The notes below the pieces were generated by a model that searched no databases, was not told where the DNA came from, and saw nothing but the letters and a program-made list of their open reading frames with translations. The translations under genes and the position numbers were made by a program. Positions 14,213-22,209 of a stretch of DNA of 25,508 nucleotides are shown here, piece after piece. The DNA is from 66-474 sp036279975 (lineage in GTDB: Bacteria; Pseudomonadota; Gammaproteobacteria; Xanthomonadales; Rhodanobacteraceae), in the NCBI GenBank assembly GCA_036279975.1, contig DASURP010000005.1, positions 1-25,508 on the forward strand. Reading direction: 5' to 3'. Each line of letters starts with the position of its first letter. The first letter of the stretch is position 1.

Positions 14213-14515
14213 TCAAGGCGTCTCCAGGACCTGCCGCGAGGCCCGCACGCGTTCGCCGAAACGGGCCAGGCCGGCCGCACGCATGCGTGGCGCGTGGACG
14301 CCGAAATAGTCCTCCAGCGCTGCCCGGTCGCGCAGCCGGTAATGGACGCTGAGGTTGCAGCGCCCCGCGGGCGGCGGCGGATCCGTGCGTACCAGGATCC
14401 CGGCGCCGGTGAAACCCGGCAGCGCCAGCATCTCGCGCACGTGCTCCCGCAACCATGCGAGGTATTCGTCGCGCAGCGCGGCATCCATTTCGAGCTCGAC
14501 CACGTAGACGATCAT
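14213..14515 (-). CDS. DUF4286 family protein
   Basis: 100 residues with the pattern of DUF4286: MIVYVVELEMDAALRDEYLA at the start, a central LPGFTGAGI and CNLSVHYRLRDRAALEDYF, then HAPRMRAAGLARFGERV. The fold is expected to be a small ferredoxin-like alpha/beta barrel related to the antibiotic biosynthesis monooxygenase and stress-response dimers. Function is unknown. The start at 14515 overlaps the stop of the upstream DUF3667 gene by 4 bp (ATGA), so the two are translated together. Longer frames reaching to 15700 on this strand are shadows of the neighbouring gene. Confidence 0.75.
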   Translation of the reverse strand: MIVYVVELEMDAALRDEYLAWLREHVREMLALPGFTGAGILVRTDPPPPAGRCNLSVHYRLRDRAALEDYFGVHAPRMRAAGLARFGERVRASRQVLETP

Positions 14516-15576
14516 GCGCCGGTCAGGCTGAGCAGCACCACGAATACCCATCCCAGACTGGCCATGATCAGGTAGCAGAAACCGAGGCTCCAGTACTTGG
14601 CGTTGGTCATGAACCAGCCCTGCCGGTACACCCGCTTCTGCATCAGCCACAGGTACACGAAGATCCAGATCCAGACCGCGGCGACCAGCAGGGCCAGCGG
14701 CACACCGACCCAGGCCGTGCGGGGAAGCAGTTGGCGCAACACGCCGAGCGCCACCAGCACCAGCATCGACAGCATCAGGAAGGCGTGGCTGTGCATGGCC
14801 ACGATCAGGTGCTCCATGTACAGCCGCTTCTTGAAGATGTAGAAGATTTTCAGCAGCAGCGCGAACAACGGCAACAGCACGAACAACACGGTGGGTGCGG
14901 CCGAGAACATGCCCAGGGTGAAGCGCCGGCGCGCCTGTTGCTGGTCGGCCCAGGAGCCGGCGTTCATCTGGTGCAATTGCTGCTGGGCGTTGCCGATCAG
15001 GTCGTTGAGCCAGTCGTTGACGGAGCCGGGCAGCCAGGGCAGGTCGAGCGGTTTGTTGTCGCGGTTCCAGAGGACCTTGTTGTTGAGCGAAAGGTTGCCG
15101 TTCGCGAACGCCCCGCTGTCGGTCGAAACCGGGGCCGGCGCCGTCTTCGGCGTGGACAGCACGGAAACGCCGGGCGCGCCCGCACCGGCCGGGATGGAGA
15201 TCGATTGCTCCGGCAAACGGTCGTAGCCGGTGCGCACCGTCAACTGCACCGCGAAGAACGCGATGATGGCGAGGAAGAACACCAGCCGGAACGGCGTCAC
15301 GTAGCGCGCGCGCTTGCCTTCGAAATAATCCAGCGTGAGCCGGCCCGGCCGGAAGTACAATGGCCCGATGGTGCGGAACAGCCGCTCGTCGATGTTGAAC
15401 AGGCTGTCGGCGACGTCGGAAAGGATGCTGCTGAAATGCCGCACCAGCCCGTGGACCGGTTGACCGCAGGCATAGCAGTATTTGCCGTACAGCGGGGCGC
15501 CGCAGTTGCCGCAATGGCCGGATGACGACGGCAATGCGGGCGTGGATCCGGCGGCCGGCTTTGACGTTTCTTGCAT
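14512..15576 (-). CDS. DUF3667 family zinc-ribbon membrane protein
   Basis: 354 residues. An N-terminal zinc ribbon is visible as CGNC (Cys22, Cys25) and CYAC (Cys34, Cys37), followed by the family-like stretch GPLYFRPGRLTLDYFEGKRARYV. A membrane span follows at about 95-112 (LVFFLAIIAFFAVQL), then a hydrophilic, probably periplasmic loop, then several spans in the C-terminal half (MFSAAPTVLFVLLPLFALLL, HAFLMLSMLVLVALGVL, GVPLALLVAAVWIWIFVYLW, and the terminal MASLGWVFVVLLSL). No enzymatic motif is seen and the family has no established function. It overlaps the DUF4286 gene downstream and starts only 17 bp from the divergent MATE gene. Confidence 0.8.
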   Translation of the reverse strand: MQETSKPAAGSTPALPSSSGHCGNCGAPLYGKYCYACGQPVHGLVRHFSSILSDVADSLFNIDERLFRTIGPLYFRPGRLTLDYFEGKRARYVTPFRLVFFLAIIAFFAVQLTVRTGYDRLPEQSISIPAGAGAPGVSVLSTPKTAPAPVSTDSGAFANGNLSLNNKVLWNRDNKPLDLPWLPGSVNDWLNDLIGNAQQQLHQMNAGSWADQQQARRRFTLGMFSAAPTVLFVLLPLFALLLKIFYIFKKRLYMEHLIVAMHSHAFLMLSMLVLVALGVLRQLLPRTAWVGVPLALLVAAVWIWIFVYLWLMQKRVYRQGWFMTNAKYWSLGFCYLIMASLGWVFVVLLSLTGA

Positions 15577-15593
15577 GACTGGGCCTTCCAGCG

Positions 15594-16988
15594 ATGTCTT
15601 CGATTCTAACCTTGGATCGCGCGCGTTTTGCGCGCGAGGTACGCGCGACGGTGAAGCTGGCGCTGCCGCTGATTGCCGGGCAATTGTCCGCGGTCGGCAT
15701 GAGCGCGGTCGACGTCGCGCTGGCCGGGCATTACAACGCGCACACCCTGGCCGCGGTCGCGGTCGGCGCCAACGTGTGGGTGCTGGGCCTGGTCAGCGCG
15801 GTCGGGGTGATGATGGCGTTGTCGCCCTCGGTGGCCCAGCTCGACGGCGCCAACCGCCACCGCGAAATCGGACCGTTGTTCCGGCAGGCGCTGTGGCTGG
15901 CCGCGGTGCTGTCGGTGCTGCTGTGGTTCGGGGCCCGCCATGCCGGGCCGTTGCTGCACCTGATCGGGGTGGACCCGGCGCTGCTGCCCGACGCGCAGGC
16001 GTTCCTGCACGCCTTGAGCTGGGGCGCGCCGGGGCTGTGCGGCTACTTCGCGTTGCGCGGCCTTTGCGAAGGCTCCAGCTGGACCCGGCCGACGATGCTG
16101 TTCGGGTTGTTCGGGCTGGTGGTGTTGGTGCCGCTGGACTGGATCCTGATCTACGGCAAGTTCGGATTCCCGGCGCTGGGCGCGCGCGGCAGTGGCATCG
16201 CCAATGCACTGGCGCTGTGGCTGCAACTGCTGGCGTTCGCGGCCTACCTGAAATACGGCAAGCGATTCCGGCACCTCGGCCTGTTCACGCGGATGGAGCG
16301 TCCCGATTGGACGGCGTTGCGGCATTTGCTGTGGATCGGAGTGCCGATGGCGGTGACGCTGCTGATGGAAGCTGGGCTGTTCGTGATCTCGGCGCTGCTG
16401 ATCAGCCGGCTCGGCACCGTCGCGATCGACGGCCACCAGATCGCGATCAACGTCGCTTCGGTCACCTTCATGGTGCCGCTGGGGCTGGCGCTGGCCGTGA
16501 CGGTGCGGGTCGGCCATGCGGCCGGGCGCGGCGATGCGCACGGCGTGCGCTACGCGGGTTACGCCGGCGTCGTCATGGCGCTGGCGACGCAGGCGCTGTC
16601 GGCGGCGCTGATGCTGTCGATTCCGGGAGCGATCGCGCACGTCTATTCGGGCGATCCGCGCGTGATCGCGCTGGCCGCGCAATTGCTGGTGCTGGCCGGT
16701 GTCTTCCAGTTTTCCGACGGCATCCAGGTGGTCGCGAACGGCGCCTTGCGCGGCCTCAAGGACACCCGCGTGCCGATGCTGATCACCGCGTTCGCCTATT
16801 GGGGTGTCGGCATGCCGGTCGGCGCGTGGCTGGCGTTCGGCGCGGGCCACGGCGTGCGCGGGATGTGGGTGGGCCTGATCGCGGGCCTGACCGCGGCGGC
16901 CGTGCTGCTGTTCGCGCGCTGGCTCGCGCGGACACGCGGCGACCGGTGGCAGCGGTTCGCGGTGGCGCCGCTCGGGACCACCGAATGA
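15594..16988 (+). CDS. MATE family multidrug efflux transporter (NorM-like)
   Basis: 464 residues with about twelve hydrophobic segments, as usual for MATE exporters, which expel cationic drugs in exchange for Na+ or H+. Family features: the start LALPLIAGQLSAVGMSAVDVALAGHY, the internal-repeat counterpart LLWIGVPMAVTLLMEAGLFV, and QIAINVASVTFMVPLGLALAVTVRVG, followed by GALRGLKDTRVPM, all typical of NorM/MdtK members. Position of the ATG at 15594, 17 bp from the divergent DUF3667 start, is supported by the N-terminal match; there is no strong Shine-Dalgarno sequence. sppA follows after 86 bp on the same strand. Substrate cannot be told from sequence. Confidence 0.9.
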   Translation: MSSILTLDRARFAREVRATVKLALPLIAGQLSAVGMSAVDVALAGHYNAHTLAAVAVGANVWVLGLVSAVGVMMALSPSVAQLDGANRHREIGPLFRQALWLAAVLSVLLWFGARHAGPLLHLIGVDPALLPDAQAFLHALSWGAPGLCGYFALRGLCEGSSWTRPTMLFGLFGLVVLVPLDWILIYGKFGFPALGARGSGIANALALWLQLLAFAAYLKYGKRFRHLGLFTRMERPDWTALRHLLWIGVPMAVTLLMEAGLFVISALLISRLGTVAIDGHQIAINVASVTFMVPLGLALAVTVRVGHAAGRGDAHGVRYAGYAGVVMALATQALSAALMLSIPGAIAHVYSGDPRVIALAAQLLVLAGVFQFSDGIQVVANGALRGLKDTRVPMLITAFAYWGVGMPVGAWLAFGAGHGVRGMWVGLIAGLTAAAVLLFARWLARTRGDRWQRFAVAPLGTTE

Positions 16989-17074
16989 ACAGCCTTCCTG
17001 CAGCCCGGCGTGACGTGCGCCGGTCGTGCGGCTAGGCTTGGCCTGATCGACTTGCCAACCCGGGGGCCATCCAC

Positions 17075-18922
17075 ATGACCGATTCACCACGCCGCGGATT
17101 CGCGGGATTCGTGCGCGCGTTCGGGCGCGGCATCAACATCGCGCGCCTCGTGATCATCAACGTGGTGTTCTTCGGCTTGCTGTTCCTGATCCTCGGGCTG
17201 GCCTTCCGCGGCGCGCCCAAGATCGGGCCGGACACAGTGTTGCTGTTGAAGCCCCAGGGCTCGCTGGTCGAGCAGTTCAGCGTCGACGCGTTCGCGCGCG
17301 CAGCGGCGCGCGCAGCGGGCCGGCCCGTGGGACAGGTGCGGGTGCGTGACCTGGTGGGCGCGATCGACCACGCCGCGCACGACCCGCGCATCACCCGCAT
17401 CCTGATCGATCCGTCCGACCTGCAGTTCGGCGGGATGGGTGCGCTGCAGGAAGTCGCCGCCGCGCTGGATCGCTTCCGCGCCGCCGGCAAGCCGGTGATC
17501 GCGTGGGGTACCAACCTCGGCCAGATGCAATACCTGCTGGCCGCGCATGCCAACCGGTTGTTGCTCGATCCGGCGGGCTCGATCTCGCTCACGGGTTTGT
17601 CCGATTACCGCAGCTACTACAAGACCCTGCTGGACAAGCTGGGCGTCAGCGCGCACCTGTTCCGGGTCGGGCAATTCAAGTCGGCGGCCGAACCGTTCAT
17701 CCTCGACGCGCCTTCGCAGGCCGCGCTGGAAGCCGACAAGTACTGGATGGGCGGCCTGTGGAACACGTGGCTGGATGAAGCGGGCAAGTTGCGCCACATC
17801 GATCCCGCCACGCTGGGCGCGCAGATCGACAACCTGCCGGCGGAAATCCCCGCGGCCAACGGCGACGTCGCGCAGTTGGCCCTGAAGCTGCACTGGGTGG
17901 ATGGCCTCGCCACCCGCGAGGAGGTCGTCCGCATGATGCAGAAACATGGCGTCGCGACCGACCATGGCACCGGTTTTCGCGCGGTCGATCTCGCGCAATA
18001 CCTGCCGCAGACCCGCGACCTCGGGATCGGCAGGCCGCAAGTCGCGGTGGTCGTGGCCGAAGGCGACATCGTTGCCGGGCGGCAGCCCGCGGGCAAGATC
18101 GGTGGCGAATCCACCGCCGCGCTGATCCGCAAGGCGCGCGCCGACGACAACGTGCACGCGATCGTGCTGCGCGTCGATTCGCCCGGCGGCGAAGCGTTCG
18201 CGGCCGAACAGATCCGGCGCGAGGTGGTGCTGGCCGAACAGGCCGGCAAGCCGGTGATCGTATCGATGGGCGACGTCGCGGCGAGCGGCGGCTACTGGAT
18301 CTCGATGAACGCCGACCGCATCTTCGCCGAGCCCGATACCATCACGGGCTCGATCGGCATCTTCGGGTTGTACTTCACCGCGGCGGATGGCCTGGCCAAA
18401 CTCGGCATCAACACCGCGGGCCAGGGCACCACCCCGCTCGCGGGCGCGTTCGACGTGCGGCGTCCGCTGGATCCCGCGCTGGGCGAGATGATCCAGAGCA
18501 GCGTGGACGCCGGTTATCGCCAGTTCGTCGGCAAGGTCGCCAAGGCGCGCGGCAAGAGCTACGCCGACATCGACGCGATCGCGCAGGGGCGGGTGTGGAC
18601 GGGCGCACAGGCGCTGCAGCGTGGGCTGGTCGATCAACTGGGCGGTTTGCAGGACGCGATCGCATACGCGGCCAAGGCCGCCAGGCTCGGCGACGCTTAC
18701 GCCGTGCGCTACGTGCAGCCGCCGGCCAGCGCCCTGCAACGGTTCTTCCTCGGCGTGGGCGACAGCGCAACCGCGCACGTGCTGGCGTCGCTGGGCGCAA
18801 GCCTGCCGAAGTCGTGGTGGCTGGCGGCGCCGGAACTGCTGCCGGAACTGGCGTGGCTGGAGCATGCCGCGCCGGGCAAACCCGTCACCTACGCGTATTG
18901 TTTCTGCAGGTTGCAGCACTGA
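17075..18922 (+). CDS. sppA: Signal peptide peptidase SppA, 67K type
   Basis: 615 residues, the long double-domain form of Gram-negative SppA (family S49), an inner-membrane serine protease that degrades cleaved signal peptides. A single membrane anchor is at about 22-44 (IARLVIINVVFFGLLFLILGL). The N-terminal S49 repeat supplies the general base Lys202 in RVGQFKSAAEPF; the C-terminal repeat supplies the nucleophile Ser404 in GDVAASGGYW. DSPGGEAFAAEQIRREV and TGSIGIFG are also typical. Both catalytic residues of the Ser/Lys dyad are therefore present. The C-terminus ends with a Cys-containing tail (YAYCFCRLQH) that looks atypical. A REP array begins about 40 bp after the stop. Confidence 0.94.
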   Translation: MTDSPRRGFAGFVRAFGRGINIARLVIINVVFFGLLFLILGLAFRGAPKIGPDTVLLLKPQGSLVEQFSVDAFARAAARAAGRPVGQVRVRDLVGAIDHAAHDPRITRILIDPSDLQFGGMGALQEVAAALDRFRAAGKPVIAWGTNLGQMQYLLAAHANRLLLDPAGSISLTGLSDYRSYYKTLLDKLGVSAHLFRVGQFKSAAEPFILDAPSQAALEADKYWMGGLWNTWLDEAGKLRHIDPATLGAQIDNLPAEIPAANGDVAQLALKLHWVDGLATREEVVRMMQKHGVATDHGTGFRAVDLAQYLPQTRDLGIGRPQVAVVVAEGDIVAGRQPAGKIGGESTAALIRKARADDNVHAIVLRVDSPGGEAFAAEQIRREVVLAEQAGKPVIVSMGDVAASGGYWISMNADRIFAEPDTITGSIGIFGLYFTAADGLAKLGINTAGQGTTPLAGAFDVRRPLDPALGEMIQSSVDAGYRQFVGKVAKARGKSYADIDAIAQGRVWTGAQALQRGLVDQLGGLQDAIAYAAKAARLGDAYAVRYVQPPASALQRFFLGVGDSATAHVLASLGASLPKSWWLAAPELLPELAWLEHAAPGKPVTYAYCFCRLQH

Positions 18923-18963
18923 CAACGCAAGGGCGGTTTCACTTGCCGCGGCGGCAAGCATGG

Positions 18964-19236
18964 TCGCGCGCAGGCGCGCTCCTACGAAAAGCCGTTCAGG
19001 CACGAAGCTCTTGTAGGAGCCGGCCTGCCGGCGACCCGTGGCACGAACGATCGCGCGCAGGCGCGCTCCTGCGAAAAGCCGTTCAGGCACGAAGCTCTTG
19101 TAGGAGCCGGCCCGCCGGCGACCATGCACGAACGATCGTGCGCAGGCGCGCTCCTGCGAAGAGCCGTTCGGGCACGAAGCTCTTGTAGGAGCCGGCCTGC
19201 CGGCGACCCGTGGCACGAACGATCGCGCGCAGGCGC
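18964..19236. repeat. Tandem GTAG-type REP array, 85-87 bp period
   Basis: Three complete units and one partial unit start at 18964, 19051, 19136 and 19223. Each contains an inverted REP (TCGCGCGCAGGCGCGCTCCT followed by ACG or GCG), a spacer (AAAAGCCGTTCAGGCACGAA, then GCTCTT), a direct REP beginning GTAGGAGCCGGCCTGCCGGC, and a link ending in CACGAACGA. Units differ by a few substitutions. REPs starting with GTAG are known in Xanthomonadales, where they are linked to RAYT transposases; none is encoded here. Related pairs lie at 11571-11660 and 22003-22076 and a single copy at 25469-25490. Confidence 0.88.
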
Positions 19237-19246
19237 AATGGTTTTG

Positions 19247-19290
19247 GCCACTTTTTGCCGTAACAAAGTGGCACGCTCGCGCAGCGAGCG
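19247..19290. repeat. Double hairpin downstream of pilU
   Basis: GCCACTTT-N10-AAAGTGGC (about 19247-19272) and CGCTCGC-GCA-GCGAGCG (19274-19290) are two adjacent perfect stems of 8 and 7 bp. They lie 17 bp after the pilU stop on the minus strand and directly after the REP array on the plus strand, so they could stop or process transcripts from both sides. No T-run follows on either strand, which makes an intrinsic terminator doubtful. Confidence 0.5.
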
Positions 19291-19306
19291 AAACCGCCCT
19301 GCAAAG

Positions 19307-20425
19307 TCACATCGACGACATGCCCATCCCGTAGGGATCGTCCTGCGGCAATTCGCTGCCGGTCGCGCCTTCGGCCAGGCGGATCTTGAGGGCGAGGCCG
19401 TCGCGCGAGTCGGCCTTCGACAACGCCTCTTCCAGGTCGATGGTGCCTTCCTTGTACAGGCGATACAGCGACTGGTCGAAGGTCTGCATGCCTTCCTCCA
19501 GGCTGCGCTCCATCGCCAGCTTGATCTCGTGCACCTCGCCGCGGCGCAGCAGGTCGCGAATGTGCGGGGTGTTGATCAATACCTCGACCGCGGCGCGGCG
19601 GTGGCCGTCCTTGCCGACCACCAGGCGCTGCGAAATGATCGCCTTCAGGTTCAGCGCCAGGTTCATCAGGATGTTGCGGTGCGCGGTTTCGGGGAAGAAG
19701 TTGAGGATGCGCTCGATGGTCTGGTCGGCGTTGTTGGAGTGCAGGGTGGCCAGGCAGATGTGGCCGGTCTCGGAGAACCCGATCGCCGCGTCCATGGTGT
19801 CGGTGTCGCGGATCTCGCCGATCAGGATCACGTCCGGCGCCTCGCGCATCGCGTTCTTCAGCGCCTCGTGGTAGCTGTGGGTGTCGAGCCCGACTTCGCG
19901 CTGGTTGACGATGGATTTTTTGTGCTTGTGCAGGAACTCGATCGGGTCCTCGACGGTGAGGATGTGGCCGGCGGCGTTGGTGTTGCGGTAATCGATCATC
20001 GAGGCCAGCGTGGTGGACTTGCCCGAACCCGTGGCGCCCACCACCAGGATCAGGCCGCGCGGCTCCATGATCAGCTTCTTGTAGATCTGCGGCAGCAGCA
20101 ATTCCTCGATCGAGGGGATGTCGCTCTTGATCGCGCGGATCACCAGCGCCACCTCGCCGCGCTGCTTGAACACGTTGACGCGGAAGCGGCCGACGTCCTT
20201 CACCGCCAGCGCCATGTTGTATTCCAGTTCGCGCTCGAACTTGGGCACCGAGCCTTCGTCCATCAGCGAGTAGGCGATCTTCTTGACCATCCCCGACGGC
20301 AGCGGCGAAGTGCCGAGCGCCGCCAGCTTGCCCTCGATCTTGATGTGCACGGGCGTGCCGGTGGACAGGTACATGTCCGACGCACCTCGGTCCATCATCA
20401 GTTTGAGGAAGTATCCGATGTCCAT
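19307..20425 (-). CDS. pilU: Type IV pilus retraction ATPase PilU
   Basis: 372 residues. PilU is a hexameric cytoplasmic ATPase that works with PilT to retract type IV pili (twitching, DNA uptake). Walker A is GATGSGKST (130-138), Walker B region DVILIGEIRD (198-207), His-box ETGHICLATLHSNNA. The motifs VNQREVGLDT, ALKNAMREAPDVILIGEIR and the C-terminal EALSKADSRDGLALKIRLAE follow PilU rather than PilT. The ATG at 20425 (MDIGYFLKLMMDRGASDMYL) is preceded by GGGGA at 8 nt. pilT, often the neighbour of pilU, is absent on this side: upstream lies the divergent lipoprotein gene, 92 bp away. Confidence 0.93.
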   Translation of the reverse strand: MDIGYFLKLMMDRGASDMYLSTGTPVHIKIEGKLAALGTSPLPSGMVKKIAYSLMDEGSVPKFERELEYNMALAVKDVGRFRVNVFKQRGEVALVIRAIKSDIPSIEELLLPQIYKKLIMEPRGLILVVGATGSGKSTTLASMIDYRNTNAAGHILTVEDPIEFLHKHKKSIVNQREVGLDTHSYHEALKNAMREAPDVILIGEIRDTDTMDAAIGFSETGHICLATLHSNNADQTIERILNFFPETAHRNILMNLALNLKAIISQRLVVGKDGHRRAAVEVLINTPHIRDLLRRGEVHEIKLAMERSLEEGMQTFDQSLYRLYKEGTIDLEEALSKADSRDGLALKIRLAEGATGSELPQDDPYGMGMSSM

Positions 20426-20517
20426 CTTTGATCCCCGGTCAGGAAGCCCCGCGCCGTCGCCCGCGCGGCGTTGCAAAGCCTGAATGGTACGCCGACAATG
20501 CAGCGGTGCATTCCGGA

Positions 20518-21096
20518 ATGATGTTTATGACACGCACGCGCCGAAAAATCCATAATCCCGGCATGATCGGGCTGGCCGTGCTGGCCGCCACGCTGACCGG
20601 CTGCGCCACCGCGCCACCGCCCATCCAGTTGATCGACCACGCCCAGGCCGAGATCCGGGCCGCGCGCAACGCGGGCGCCGCCACCACCGCCCCGGAGGCT
20701 CTGGCCGAGGCCGAGCGCAGGCTCGCCGCCGCGCAGCAGTTCACCGCCAGTGGCGACAACGGCAAGGCCGCCGACAAGGCCGCCGAGGCCGAAGCCGCGG
20801 CGGCCACCGCGCGCACGCGTGCCGAGGGGGTGCGGCTCGACCGACAAATCCGGCAGCAGACCGCCGTGAACCGGGATCTGCAGGCCGACCTGGAACGCCG
20901 CCAGGCCGCTGCAGCGGCGGCGCAACAGGCGGCGATGGCGCCGGCCCCGGCAGGTTCGTCGGCACCGGCGCCAGCGGGTTCGGTGACCCTGCCTTCCATC
21001 CAGTTGGGGCAGCCTGCGGTGCCGGCCCCCGCGGCCAGCGGGGGGGCCGCGCCGGGTTCCAGCGGAGGTCAACCGGTCCCGGGGGCAGCGCCATGA
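20518..21096 (+). CDS. DUF4398-like outer-membrane lipoprotein
   Basis: 192 residues from the ATG at 20518. A lipoprotein signal peptide is clear: Arg/Lys-rich start (MTRTRRK), hydrophobic IGLAVLAATLTGC, with lipidated Cys29 (Cys26 if the ATG at 20527 is used). The mature part is an Ala-rich helix with repeated acidic/basic spacing (QAEIRAARNAGAATTAPEAL, AEAERRLAAAQQF), typical of DUF4398. The C-terminus (about 140-192) is a Pro/Ala/Gly/Ser-rich linker. Residue after Cys is Ala, compatible with outer-membrane sorting. It overlaps the OmpA-like gene by 4 bp (ATGA), so the two probably form one envelope unit. Start choice among 20518, 20521 and 20527 is uncertain. Function unknown. Confidence 0.78.
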   Translation: MMFMTRTRRKIHNPGMIGLAVLAATLTGCATAPPPIQLIDHAQAEIRAARNAGAATTAPEALAEAERRLAAAQQFTASGDNGKAADKAAEAEAAAATARTRAEGVRLDRQIRQQTAVNRDLQADLERRQAAAAAAQQAAMAPAPAGSSAPAPAGSVTLPSIQLGQPAVPAPAASGGAAPGSSGGQPVPGAAP

Positions 21097-21983
21097 AGCG
21101 CCTGACCGCAATCGCCTGCTTCCCCGTGCTCGTGTTCGTGCTCGGCCTGGCGTCGACGCCTGCGCACGCGGCTTCCTCCAGCAAGGATGTCGAGGTGGCG
21201 CGGTTGTCCGCGCAGCTCGGGCGACTGGACGCCGATCCCGTGCTTGGCCCCTACGCGACCGCCCAACGGACCTTGGCGCGCAACGCGATCGCCGCGTTGC
21301 AGGACGCCGGGCGCAGCGGCCACGAACATGCCCTGTTCATGGCCGAGCAGCGCGTCGCGCTGGCGAAGGCCGCGGCCAGGGTCGACGCCGATCGCGCCAG
21401 GCTCGATGATCTCCAGCGCGAACACGACCAGATCATGCTGCAGGCGAGCCAGGCCGACGCCGCGGCGGCGCGCGCGGAACTGGCGCGGCAGCGCCTGCAG
21501 TACGAAGCGGCGGTCCAGCAGGCCCAGATGCTGCAGGAGCAGGGCGCCCAGGCGTCCCAGCAGGCCGAGCAGGCGCAGGCCGAAGCGGCACAGGCCAGGC
21601 GGCTGGCCGCGGCGCAGGCGCGGGCGGCGGCATTGGCGCGCAAGGAGGCCCGCTTGGCCGAGGCGGCCACCAAGGCCCTGCAAGGCAACGCACCGGCGAG
21701 CGGGGCACAGGCCGCCACCCTGCACCTTTCACCTGCTTCGTTCAGTGGCAAGTCGGACGACCTCACCGCCACCGCGCGCCGCCGGGTGGCGGATTTCGCG
21801 CGCGCCCATTCCAGCCAGCGGATCGTGATCCAGCCGCGCGCGTCCAGCGCCGAGCGGGTGCTGGCGGGACGGCGTGCGGTCGCGGTGGAAGCCGCGCTCG
21901 CAGCCGCCGGCGCCGGCCAGGTGTCGATCCAGTCGGTCGGCCACGCCAGCAAGGGCGCGGAAGTGGAAATCCGGGCCGAGTAG
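21093..21983 (+). CDS. Periplasmic coiled-coil protein with degenerate OmpA-like C-terminal domain
   Basis: 296 residues. A Sec signal peptide ends at about residue 26 (STPAHA|AS). Residues about 90-200 form a long Ala/Gln/Arg-rich coiled coil. The last 85 residues keep the outline of an OmpA peptidoglycan-binding domain: LHLSPASFSGKSDDLTATAR, RIVIQPRASSAERVLAGRRA, VEAALAAAGAGQVSIQSVGH, then AEVEI. The Asp of the usual T-D-x-x-G motif is missing (ASS instead), as is the N-R-R-V-E ending. It may thus not bind peptidoglycan in the classical way. The start overlaps the lipoprotein stop, and both products are exported, suggesting a complex or shared envelope role. Confidence 0.75.
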   Translation: MKRLTAIACFPVLVFVLGLASTPAHAASSSKDVEVARLSAQLGRLDADPVLGPYATAQRTLARNAIAALQDAGRSGHEHALFMAEQRVALAKAAARVDADRARLDDLQREHDQIMLQASQADAAAARAELARQRLQYEAAVQQAQMLQEQGAQASQQAEQAQAEAAQARRLAAAQARAAALARKEARLAEAATKALQGNAPASGAQAATLHLSPASFSGKSDDLTATARRRVADFARAHSSQRIVIQPRASSAERVLAGRRAVAVEAALAAAGAGQVSIQSVGHASKGAEVEIRAE

Positions 21984-22002
21984 CAGGATCTGGCGCGCCG
22001 TG

Positions 22003-22076
22003 GTCGCCTGCAGGCAGGCTCCTACCCAGGTGCGCCGACAACGATCGCTCGTCGTAGGAGCGCGCCCGCGCGCGAT
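22003..22076. repeat. GTAG-type REP pair downstream of the OmpA-like gene
   Basis: GTCGCCTGCAGGCAGGCTCC (from 22003, ending in CTCCTAC at 22025) faces GTAGGAGCGCGCCCGCGCGC (from 22054). The mirrored arrangement is the same as elsewhere in the window, with diverged stem sequences. The rest of the 434-bp gap (21984-22417) contains the DUF465 promoter and leader. Confidence 0.7.
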
Positions 22077-22179
22077 CCCAAAACGCCGTCCGTGGCTGGG
22101 GGCGCCGTGTGACCTCGGATGGGGAATGGGTGGGCGCCGTGCAGGCTCCGTGCGGCCTGATGTTACGATCCACGGCTTA

Positions 22180-22209
22180 TTGCAACATATTGATTCCAAA
22201 TACTAAAAT
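22180..22209 (+). promoter_or_regulatory. Promoter candidate for the DUF465 gene
   Basis: TTGCAA (22180-22185), 18-bp spacer, TAAAAT (22204-22209), in a short AT-rich island of otherwise GC-rich DNA. It predicts a leader of about 200 nt, unusually long for a 73-codon gene. The leader contains a perfect hairpin GGGTCGGC-CCCTT-GCCGACCC (22273-22293). Confidence 0.5.

Noticed and set aside
14213..15700. 495-codon minus-strand open frame spanning the DUF3667 region
   Set aside because: Only its last 100 codons (from 14515) look like a protein (DUF4286); the rest is an Arg/Ala-rich out-of-frame reading of the DUF3667 gene.
17084..19216. 710-codon minus-strand open frame opposite sppA
   Set aside because: Antisense shadow; the plus strand encodes SppA with both catalytic residues, and the N-terminal part of the shadow is translated REP array.
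18964..19236. CRISPR array
   Set aside because: Units are 85-87 bp with conserved 'spacers' as well as repeats, and each contains mirrored GTAG-type REPs; no cas genes are present.
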